NCBI RefSeq assembly: GCF_022539505.1
Contig: NC_061513.1
Span: 183,736,017 to 183,800,016 of the forward strand
DNA length: 64,000 bases
Direction of reading: 5' to 3'
Origin: Lolium rigidum
Taxonomy: Eukaryota; Streptophyta; Magnoliopsida; Poales; Poaceae
The notes beneath the pieces were generated by a model. That model was not told where the DNA came from and did no database searches. It saw only the letters and a list, made by a program, of their open reading frames with translations. This document shows positions 54,697-64,000 of this stretch, in pieces; position 1 is the first letter of the stretch; each line of letters starts with the position of its first letter. A program made the position numbers and the translations under genes.

Positions 54697-57017
54697 GGCC
54701 CTAGACGTTTGAACACGGACACGTTAGCTGCATCCTTCTTCTTCTGTCTACATTCTGGGCAATTTCCGATTGTAGGCAATCGGCTCATTCCTGAATCCCA
54801 GCAGTGTCTGAAGAAGGGACAGTCCCAGTGCCTATCCACGTCGTTTTGCTCTCTTGACTTTTCCTTGGCGTGGCGCTCATATCTCTCCTCGTCGCGATCA
54901 TGCCGACGATGTCTCCTGGCGTCCCTGCTAGCCAGGCGATCTCTTTCGTCATCGTTGTTGTATCGTCGGCGTTGGTCGTATTGACTCACGTATTTGTTGA
55001 GGAGGTGATCAGAGAGAGGTCGCTGATATCTCACATTCTTCACTTCTCCATCCGTGATGTAGCGCTTGCCATCGTGCCGGAGCCGATCGCGTGAAACGGC
55101 TTCCTCCTTGTCCTCGTTATGAGAGCAGCTGCCCTCGTCTCTGTCCTTACCGGGGTGGTGCCCGGGTCCTACCATGTTGATGTTGAACGAGAATCTTGGC
55201 TGGCACCTCCCGAGGTAAGTGCACTCCACCATGTTAACGGCAGGGAAGGGGTGTGTGTCGACTTTCATGGCGTACTGGCTGAAAATTAGACGCCCTTGTT
55301 CTATCGCCATTTGGATCTGCTGACGCCACACCCTGCAGTCGTTGGTGGCATGAGTGTTATGCCACTTGCAGTATGGCTTTCCGTTCAGCTCCTGAGCCGT
55401 GGGGATCTTGTGGCCTTCGGGTACCTTTAGCTGTTTCTCCTTAAGTAAGAGGTCGAAAATCTGTTCAGCCTTGGTCACGTCGAAGTCAAACCCTCTTGGA
55501 GGACCTTGTGGTTTAACCCATTTGCAGGACACGGGGCTTGCCCCCCGAGTCCATTCAGCCACTGCTACCTCTTGATCTCCCGCGAGCCTTCATCTTCATC
55601 CGCCTCAACCGGGACCACCGCGCGCTTGAATTTATCCCGGTATACCTCCGGGTGGCGCTGTTCATATAATGACAGCCTTCGCACCATATGCGCCGGTGAA
55701 GGGTAGTCTCGCTTGGGAGGCCACATCCTTGATTGGTGATGCGAGACCCACCACCGCCAACTCGATCGCTTCTTTTCGGTCACACGAGCCGAATAGCATC
55801 GGTTCCTAACGGTCCCAAGCGCCGGATGTATTCTCGACACCGTTTCTCCGCGCTTCGTCGTACTTGTGCTAGATCGGCAATGCCAGCCTCGAAGCCTCCG
55901 AGTGATACCGCATGTGGAACTGCTCTTCCAATTGCTTCCAAGTCCGGATTGAATCCGGTGGCAGCGATGTGTACCACCCGAAAGCCGATCCTATGAGGGA
56001 TCGTGCGAAGAACCTCACACGTAGCTCATCCGATGTCGAGATCGTGCCCAGCTGTGCCAAATATCGGCTCACATGCTCGATTGAGCTGGAACCATCTGAT
56101 CCACTAAACTTGGAGAATTCAGGGAGCCGATATTTTGGTGGTAGCGGGATCAACTCGTACTCGTTGGGGTACGTCTTGGAATAGCCGATTGCCCTCCTTT
56201 TCGGCACCATGCCGAACTGGTCTCTCAAGATTGTACTGATCTGATCCGCGGTGCCGGGCTGCAGGAGTCGAACTCGAAGATTCGCCGGAGTGGCATACTT
56301 AGCCAGCCATGCTTGCTTTTCAAGCTCGAGCCAACTGCAGGAGCTGAGCTCCGGAGGTTTGTCGGAGTGGCATACTTAGCTAGCCACGTCGGCTTCTCAA
56401 GATCTGTTCCCGAAGTTCCTCCTCGCTGTTCCGAAGTCCCCGTCTGCTGCGGTCCGGGTTCGTGAGTGCCCGACTATCGCGGTCGGCACGTATGTGCACG
56501 TGTATCCGTGAGGGATCTCCTTAGGCGCCTCATACAAGAACTGGTAATCACTAGGGTCACCACCGATCTTGTAAACGACGTATGCTGGTGAACTCGGCAC
56601 TTCTGGTGCTGCCAACACAAATGGCAGCGGTGGTCGGGACTGGAGTGGCATCTCTCCCTGGTGAGTCCCTAGAGCTGGTCCTGACGGTGAGTACTGATGC
56701 CTCATGATTTCCTGGATCACCCGAAGAGCGACACGCTCCAAAGTGTTCACCAGGCTCTCAGAATGGCGGTGCAGCGAATGAGCTACCATGAAATTAATCT
56801 CCTGACGCAGAGACCTGGTGCGTTCTTCTGACGGGGCGGACAGGTCTACTCCATCGAGCGCGCCTTCAGGTGAGAACCCTTTCCACCTGATGCTGTGTGA
56901 GCGGGTTCTCTGGAAAGAGCCGATGAGTTCGGCTTCGAGGATCGCTTTGACCTCGTCATACTTCTTCTTGAGCTCCTCAGTCAGATCTTCGTACGTGACC
57001 GGAGTACCTTCCGCCAT
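54697..57017 (-). pseudogene. B gag, frameshifted
   Basis: ATG at 57017 (MAEGTPVTYEDL). Segments: WKGFSPEGALDGVDL, YKIGGDPSDYQFLYEAPKEI, the capsid block PPKYRLPEFSKFSGSDG, FGWYTSLPPDSIRTWKQLEEQF near 55915-56130, then shifted frames with HPEVYRDKFKRA, and a long frame 54678-55562 (CKWHNTHATNDCRVWR, DGKRYITDGEV, HWDCPFFRHCWDSG, CPECRQKK). The Cys/His residues near 54790-54850 may be a zinc-binding part. The frame ends at the C insertion and continues at 33750. Confidence 0.82.
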
Positions 57018-57077
57018 CTCAGATGTAGATGGTGATGCAGTTGATGTCGAAGACTGTCCCACCGGGCGTGCCGAATG

Positions 57078-58239
57078 TGTTGCGGTCGGAAACCCACCGG
57101 CGAGCAGCGACGGGCAACACAAGAGAGCCGGGAGGCTCCCAGGATCGCGGGCCGGCCCTGGTCCCTCGAGCGACGGCACGCAAAGACTCGGCACGCACGT
57201 CCGATGCTGGTGCAAGGGCGTGCCACCTGACCTATACCCGGTCGGGAAGGTGATGAATTTGCCTCGCTTAGTTTCCTGCATGGCATACACGTAAACATTA
57301 AATACGAGCCTCGATCGGCTCTCAGGTTGTCCTGTGAATCGGCTCAAGGAGCCGATCCACCCATGATTCGTACGAGGTGCACGATCAGATGGTGGTCCTT
57401 CTTGATCAAAATAAAGCTAAAACGACCTACGACGATTTGGGGTTTTCACCACATAATCGGAACATCCTACGCGTGATTGAGCCTGGCGGCCACGCACGGT
57501 GATCATAAACCGACCCTAGACAAGGCCTAAAAACCAACATGAAGTTGATCCCCGGAACATCTTGTCTAGGGCTAGCAAACTACACCCTACTTGCCACTGG
57601 ATACTTCAACCCGTTTGTAAGGCCTAACTATGCATATATTAAACTAATCCTTGAAGAACAAGGAGCAATCATAACGGATCGAATCTACTAAATAATGATC
57701 AAGCGAGGTGCCGCCCTTACACCTAAGATAGGTGTAAGGGCGGCTAGACGTCTAAGGGTTGCACGGACGAAAGCATATGATACGATGAAACAATGCTAAC
57801 CCTAACACGTCTATGATAACTACGTTGCTCGCCATCAACAAGGCTTCAGTACGAGCAACGCATGAACATCGAATAAACGTATACTGCCTAGATCGCAAGA
57901 TGCGATCTAGGCAGCATGATGCTTACCCGGAAGAAACCCTCGAGACAAGGGAGTTGGCGATGTGCCTAGATTGGTTTGTGGTGAACGTGATTGTTGTCTT
58001 TCTCAATAACCCTAGATACATATTTATAGTCCGTAGACTTTCTAACGTGGGAATAATCCCAACCGTGTACGAGCCAAATTCTATCTAACCGACACGTATC
58101 CTACTATATTTACAGATATACGGGCAAACTAGCCCAAACTTTGTATACAAGGCCGATTCATGTATTTCTTCCATGCATATTCTTCAAGCCCATCTTAATC
58201 GCGGCCCACCTCTGATCCGGTCAAATTCTGGTGATAACA
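57078..58239 (-). repeat. 5' LTR of B
   Basis: 1,162 bp, intact. Minus TATAAATA at 58021-58028; hairpins at 57884-57914 and 57710-57744. Confidence 0.95.
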
Positions 58240-61200
58240 GGATGGCAACAACACACACACAGTAGTATAAGTATGCAGGAGTAGCAGCATCAACAAGCAA
58301 ACCATTCTTTTAGCAAAGGAATCCATCTGTAACTAGCCATTGACATTTGATTGATCAAATTGATCAATTAGATCAAGTAAAGCAACCCAAAGAGTCTAGC
58401 CATCAGGATTTACTCATCCAATGAATCATTGGATCATACAGAAGGCACAGAAACACCACACAGGCATCACAAGTGTCACAGTAATGCATAGAAAAATACC
58501 TAGACAAGCAAGCAAGGCACACCATGGTAGCATGATGAGCATGGCATAGCATGGAAGAAGCAGTGAGAGGGCAACAATGGCTATGAACAGCAGGCAGAAC
58601 ACATTTTGCCAGTAACCAGAGCTTGGTTAATCGGCCAGGGCTTGCAGAGAGGAGGCGCAGATAGCATAGGCAACATCAACAAGGCCCTGTATGATCATTG
58701 GATCATCAGGAAGCCTGGGAGCTAGAGGTAGAAGAAGCACAGTAGCATGGGGGGCGCACAGACATGATGATAAGAAGCAGGAGGAGAAGAGAAGCTTACC
58801 CGCGCCTGGAAACAGAAGCTACGACATGGCGAGGCAGTGCCCGCGCGGCCGTAACAGCTGCAAATCCAGGGAGGACGCCGACGTTACGCCGACGAGCTCC
58901 ACAACAGCACAACACCCTGGGGACGACAGCACATGCGCTTCCAACACAACACCCGTGCCAGGGCAGTCCCAGGAGCACGCTAGCGTCGACGACGAGGTCT
59001 ACAGCTCGGCGGAGACCACCAATCGCCGGAGGCGATTCGTTTCCAGATCTGGCCGGGAGGTGATCTGGAAGAGGATGAAGGAATCAACGAAACCATGCGG
59101 ATAGATCGATAGATCTTCACGCGGCGGTTCAGGCGGTGTCGGCAGCGAGGACAGGGGCGGCCGGACTTGGCCGAAGCGTGGCGGCGGCCATGTCGGCGAC
59201 ACGGTCGCCACACGAATCGCCAGAGCGCTAGGGTTTCGTGAGAGAGAGAGGAGTGAGTGAGTGAGTGAGGGGTGGGCCGGACCAATTCGGTTCCACTGAA
59301 CCGTTTTTGGGCAGGCCTTAACGGGTTGTCCAAATGGGCCAAATAAGTGGGCAAGCCCAATTGGGCCAGGGGGTTATTTTGGTCATTTTCTATTTGAAAA
59401 TAGCCCTAGAATTTAACCAAATTTAAAATAATAAAATATACCTCTAAAAATCCAAGAAAAATTGGATTAGTGTATGAAAAATGATTCTTAACAACAATAA
59501 AATAAGAAATAGAATTTAGAAAACAAATTCAAATTTTGGAATTTTTGAATTTAAATTCAAACTTGGAAGTTTTAATTTGTAATTTTCCTTGTATTTAAAA
59601 ATCAAGGAAATATTTCAAATGAGTTCAAATATTTGTTTTCTAATATTTAAAAAGGAAATTCTATTATTCCAAGTCATTTCTTTTAAGAAAGATATTTTCC
59701 AAAGGAAAATATTCTATTATTCTTATTCCAAAAATATAGAGAAAACTCTATTATTTCAAATTATTGTTGAAACAAATATCTTCCAAAAGGAAAATTGTAT
59801 TACTTTTAAATTCTTTCCTTTCTAAAAAGAAGTGATTTTTATAACTTAAAAGTAATTGTAAATTACCGCCAAAGGCATAAATCTTATTTAACCCTAAATT
59901 TTAATAAAATATTGGGGCAAGGGATTCAACATAAAATAATACATCCATGAATGCATTATTTGGATTTTATAACATTGTTCATACCGGACAATGATGGTTC
60001 TTTACAGAACCTGAGGTCCAGGTTCCATCCACTGCATTGAACTGCACTATCTCGCAGTCCACATGCAAGTTCACCCTTGCTCATGTCATCTTGAGTATTT
60101 TCTATCAATTTACCCAAAATCTATATACTTATCATTCCTGCATTGAAAATGAAATGTTAATTTTCCAATTATGAATATGACTATGTGGCTGGCAATGGAA
60201 CCATGGCATGTGTTTACATGGTGGAGGTTCCATTGCAAGGGTTCTATTTATTTAGGACTAATCACCAATGCCGTCTAGTGATTCTAGCGCCGTACATTTC
60301 GCGTTGACCATAAGATCTATAATGGCTCTAGGGAAGCCAACTGTATCTTTTCCCTCTCGCATGCCAACGGACTAATGATAAGGGTTGCCTATATCGGTCT
60401 ATCTTTGGTAAAGGTGGGGATAGAGGTCCGTCACGGTCTACCATTAGATACAGGAGAGGGCAGACTTATTAATGGTCTATGAAGGATTTTAAGGGTTGTC
60501 CGGGTCGGTCTATCTATGGTGTATAGGACAGGGAATATGAAGTGTTCGGAAAGGTCTACCTTAATGGTAAAGGTGAGAACAAATTCCTGGGTCGATCTCT
60601 CCATAGATAAAGGGCAGGACAGACTTACAAAAGGGTGGGTCTGCGAGGTCGCGGAGAAGGCGGTGTGGGCTTGGATCTTATTTCTGGCCTCACACCAAGG
60701 AAGTGTGGACGGGGAGAAGTTCCTGCGGCTGGCAGAAAGGATAAGGTCTCTTATGGGAAAAGTAGCGCACCTCTGCAGAGTGTATCAAATTGTGGCTTGT
60801 CACTCCCAGTTCTGGGAAGGGAACTACGAACACGGCAGGAAAGGAACTCCATGAAGTTCTGGTCAACCTGTGAAGACTGACGGGCATAGTTTTTCAGAAT
60901 AAAATCAATCTTTTGAAGAAATGTTTTCGAAACATGCATTGACCTGAGATTTCCTGATCAACGGTCGTAGCTAGTGCATCAAACACCTTTTCTCTTTTGA
61001 ACTTGCTGAGTACCTCTGTACTCACTTTCTTTCAACACCCTTGCTAGACTGTGATGGGGAAGTGGAGGCCAACGATGGAGCGCCGGAAGGAGGCTACGAG
61101 CTGGTCTATGAAGAACCTGATCTGACCGGAGGAGTGGAAGGCGTAGACTATGGGATAGTCTACGGACCCGACGAAAATGAGGCGGAGGAGTAGTGACATA

Positions 61201-61497
61201 CCTTAGTATCATAGAGCTGAGCAGCGTAGAACTTACTTAAATAAGTTGTTGAGCTCTCTTTCATCTATATGTGAGTTGTAATAGTACTTAAGTAATATCT
61301 TAGGGTGTTCTCATCGGACCTGTGAGAATACCAACTTGTTAAGACTATGTTTGTAATAATATATGGAGTGTTATGACCTGCAATGTTTCTGTTGTACCAC
61401 TCAAAGGGATGTGACAATTGTGAAGACGTCCCTTCACGAAGATCATATCAACGACTTGTATACTACAACATGCAGTGGTATGCTGGGTCACCGCAGC

Positions 61498-61509
61498 TGG
61501 TATCAGAGA
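61498..61509 (+). other. primer-binding site of H (tRNA-iMet)
   Basis: TGGTATCAGAG follows the LTR end by 2 nt. Eleven bases match the initiator tRNA. The 270 bp after it are a leader without ORF. Confidence 0.8.
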
Positions 61510-61782
61510 AAATGTTGCGACCTTAGGTTGGAAAAAAAACCTAGTTTAGGGAAGAAACCTGTAGGAGTCAAGTAGGAATAGTAAAGAATTCTCTAGAAAT
61601 ATGGTGTTTATTCACTTGAGAATAGCATAATCATATCTTTTAGTGCGATAATTCTTTATTATAACCATCATGATACATCATTATCACGTCATTACTACAT
61701 CATCACCACATTATTGCTATGTTATCATCACATTATTGATACATTCTCACTACTAATATTCTACTTTTGTATACAGCCATAA

Positions 61783-62633
61783 TGGCGTACACGTTTCCCA
61801 AGAGGACTTTAAGGAAAGTTGAAGGCTGGCTTGGTGATTACGATGGAAGTTTGACAGATCTCCTGCGTGGGATGCTGAAGGAACTCCATTGTGAGACCAG
61901 GATACCTGTTCACAAATACATCTTTTATGATGGAGAGATCATGGTCAAATGCAGAGTCTCTGTACAACTTCCTGACACACTGCTGATGAGTCGAATCATG
62001 CCGTATGGAGAAGCCAAAATACTTACCATGGCATACCATATGGGTATTTTCAAAGCAATACTCGAAATTAGGCAACACAAATCTGTGGAGCTGTTGTGTT
62101 CACCATATTCACATGTGCCTCATGCCGAGGAAGATGAGGATCCATCCTTGAATCATCTACTTATGGCACACAAACATCCTGAGGTAGCAGCCCAACACAT
62201 GGATAGCTGTAAGTCTTTATTGACTTCTATGTATCTACTGCACATGAAGATGGTGGAGGAGGTCACCCACATGCTAGATGAGTTCACAGACCCTGATAAA
62301 GTCCAGGCTCGGATGCATGAACTTAGGGCACAACCACAACACACCACACCTTTCTTTAAGTTAAACAGTTTTGTAGATTTGAGTGACCAGGAACCAAAAA
62401 GAGAACCATTCACACCCAACTTCGTTCCACATTATCCACAAGTGTCAGCATCATATGGCTCAGGATATAGGGGAGATGATTCCAGAAACCTAAACTGCTC
62501 GGAGTCACCAATCGAGAATTCGACTGGTTGGCGTTTCGGGGAACCATTTGGTGATGAAGGAGAACCCATCACTTGTGATACAGATGTTGAAGGGGGCGAG
62601 GTTAACCAGGATATTAACCAGAGCTATGGATAG
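61783..62633 (+). CDS. H extra ORF upstream of gag (283 aa), unknown function
   Basis: ATG at 61783 in MAYTFPKRTLRKVEGWLGDY. I recognise the style (CETRIPVHKYIFYDGE, CRVSVQLPDTLLMSRIMP, MVEEVTHMLDEFTDPDK) from extra ORFs placed between primer site and gag in grass gypsy elements, but know no function. The first 180 residues look globular, then the chain turns Pro/Ser/Glu rich. It may continue, after a frame change, into the frame at 62720-62989. Confidence 0.65.
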
Positions 62634-62719
62634 GAAGAGAAAAATACCAACTCCATTTCTCTTGATTTGGAGATGGGAATCTCAAAACATCTCAGTACGA
62701 GGTACATGAGAGTTCTGGA

Positions 62720-62989
62720 GTGAAGAAGAAGAAGAAGAAGATGAGGGGGCAAGTGGATAGAAACCCTCCATGGATGGCGGAGGAAGGAGGTATGAATCCT
62801 AATGGGGATACATACGAGTCATTGTCCAGTTACTTTGGCATGACAGATCTCTGTCTCGGCACTTCGTCCGATTCAGACTACATACCTACTGGAAGGACCT
62901 TCATTCCGGACGGTGTTCGGAAGACAAGTCGTTGTACCGGATGGACTCCAGGAATGTACGCGGAGGCGAACTATGACGATGAGGAGTAG
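62720..62989 (+). pseudogene. probable C-terminal part of the H extra ORF
   Basis: 90-codon frame with GTSSDSDYIPTGRTFIP, RCTGWTPGMYAEANYDDEE and a stop. It lies in the +1 frame relative to the preceding ORF, 87 bp after its stop, and opens with a GAA-repeat (GAAGAAGAAG) where slippage is likely. No ATG of its own at the start. Confidence 0.5.
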
Positions 62990-63273
62990 TGCTCGGGGAA
63001 GGAATAATGTAGTATAGGTGGTATTGTAATAGAACGTATTTTTAAATTCCGTTGGCTTGGGCTTTGAGCCAAATAAGTGGTTATATAAATACTACATGTA
63101 AAATATGTGTGTAATGTTATGTTATATACAATGTATATACATAATAAGTGTTTGTTTTGGATTTGCTTTTTAATTTTATTGTGTGACTAGTTCTGGGCAA
63201 TGAGTTGAGCTCAGAAAACATTTGCATGGTGTAATTATGAGTAACCGCTCTTTGTTACAGGACTAGGGGGAAC

Positions 63274-64000
63274 ATGGCGTTAGTTGAAACCGAAGATGCT
63301 CGAAGAGAGCGGGAGGCGAGAGAAAAGGAGGAAGCAGATGCAGCAGCCAGAAGGGATGATGCACCACCACCACCACACCCAATGATGCATCCAGATTTCC
63401 AACAATACATAAGAGCAATGGAAGAAGACAGGAGGAGGTATCAGGAAAGTCAAAAAAAGAACATGCAAGATTTCTTTACCCACGTCATCAACGATAGGGG
63501 TAATGAAGGCAGAGGAGTAACCCTGTCAGACTTTCAAAATGCAAGACCACTACCTTTTGCATCATCTCCAGAACCAATGGATGCATAATACTGGCTCATG
63601 GATACAAAAAGGAAGTTGAGGACCATTGGATGCAACGATGAGGAGAAGATTCAGTATGCCACTTATCTGTTGTCAGGACCAGCGACATCATGGTGGGAGA
63701 ACCTTGTGGAAATACACCCTCCAGAAAAGGTGTTCACATGGGAAGAATTCAAGAAGAAGTTCCGGGAAGCTCATGTTCCGGATAGCGTGGTGGAATTAAA
63801 GAAGAGGGAGTTTGAAGAGCTTCAACAGAACACTCCACCTATAATGCAGTATGTTCGGGATTTTAACCGTTTGGCTAGGTATGCGCCAGAAGAGGTTGAC
63901 ACGGATGAGAAACGAAAGAAGAGATTCATGAAAGGCATGAATCCATACATGAAGATGCAACTGAGGTTGACAAGGACCGCAGAATTCTAGGAACTGATTG
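63274..64000 (+). pseudogene. H gag, 5' part, two stops
   Basis: ATG at 63274 after a TTTGTTACAG splice-acceptor-like site. Charged coiled-coil-like head (EREAREKEEADAAARRD), a Pro/His stretch, then Retrotrans_gag: YATYLLSGPATSWWENL, FTWEEFKKKFREAHVP, YVRDFNRLARYAPE, KKRFMKGMNPYM. Stops at 63586-63588 (before YWLMD) and 63988-63990 break it. The capsid part is otherwise well kept. It continues beyond the window. Confidence 0.82.

Larger units (their letters stand above)
22681..58239 (-). mobile_element. element B: non-autonomous gag-protease retrotransposon
   Basis: Starts TGTTGCGG and ends GATAACA on +, flanked by GGATG duplications (22676-22680 and 58240-58244). Without A and C it is about 6.75 kb. 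LTRs are 1,163 and 1,162 bp. It encodes gag and protease on the minus strand, split by C, and has no RT, RNase H or integrase. Same family as D. Confidence 0.95.
20812..61495 (+). repeat. 5' LTR of H (blocks 20812-22680 and 58245-61495)
   Basis: About 5.12 kb in two blocks separated by B. Starts TGTAATAA and ends GTCACCGCA, two bases before the primer site. It contains AT-rich DNA (20980-21330 and 59390-59930), degenerate short repeats around the words GGTCTA and GGTAAAGG (60360-60620) and a small acidic frame (61053-61193). No long ORF is supported in either block. The left edge is by family-style start only. Confidence 0.65.
20812..64000 (+). mobile_element. element H: Ty3/gypsy with a very long LTR, runs off the window
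   Basis: 5' LTR from TGTAATAAC at 20812 to about 61495, with B and its TSD removed, then a tRNA-iMet primer site, an extra ORF pair and the start of gag. It is plus-coded, unlike the other gypsy elements here. The 3' end is outside, so its TSD (left flank CACCC) is untested. Confidence 0.75.

Overview
The window is repeat DNA from a large plant nuclear genome, most likely a pooid grass (Triticeae or a close relative). The grass call rests on the LTR styles, the gag and pol families and the nesting pattern, and is inference because no host gene is present. No convincing host protein-coding gene, tRNA, rRNA or CRISPR array was found. Almost every base can be assigned to LTR retrotransposons, one LINE and solo LTRs.

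Left part (1-9231): a decayed Ty1/copia element on the + strand (1-4760, 5' LTR outside the window), an unassigned spacer, then a 5'-truncated LINE (about 5260-8588, +) whose reverse transcriptase is split by an 887-bp solo LTR with a perfect 5-bp target duplication.

Right part (9232-64000) is one nested stack. Element E (Ty3/gypsy, - strand, 3' LTR 9232-9779) received two insertions. The first is F, a 9.9-kb gag-only element (10113-20024, TSD GATCC), which itself carries a solo LTR G in one LTR. The second is H (from 20812 to beyond the window, + strand), whose roughly 5.1-kb 5' LTR is split by B. B (22681-58239, TSD GGATG) has A (a 7.9-kb gypsy element, 23198-31062) in its 3' LTR and C (20.9 kb, 33756-54691, TSD GGAGA) in its gag-protease ORF. 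C, a Tat-type element with two RNase H domains, has D (41896-48767, TSD GCGGC) in its second RNase H. B and D belong to the same non-autonomous family, so that family is nested inside itself through C. The insertion order is E, then H, B, C, D.

Two themes stand out. First, the minus-coded elements E, C, B and D each have a plus-strand gene or gene-like region beside the 3' LTR, running against gag-pol. In C it is an eight-exon gene (35422-39590) that still encodes 1,103 aa in frame, with one mutated splice donor. In D it is a 140-aa very acidic ORF. Second, the B/D LTRs encode three hairpins with 3-nt loops downstream of the TATA box, which would lie in the 5' leader of their RNA. B and D lack reverse transcriptase and integrase (D also lacks protease), so they must use proteins supplied in trans, which makes conserved leader structures interesting.

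Most coding regions are broken. C and A look youngest, with about 1-1.5% difference between their LTRs counted by eye.
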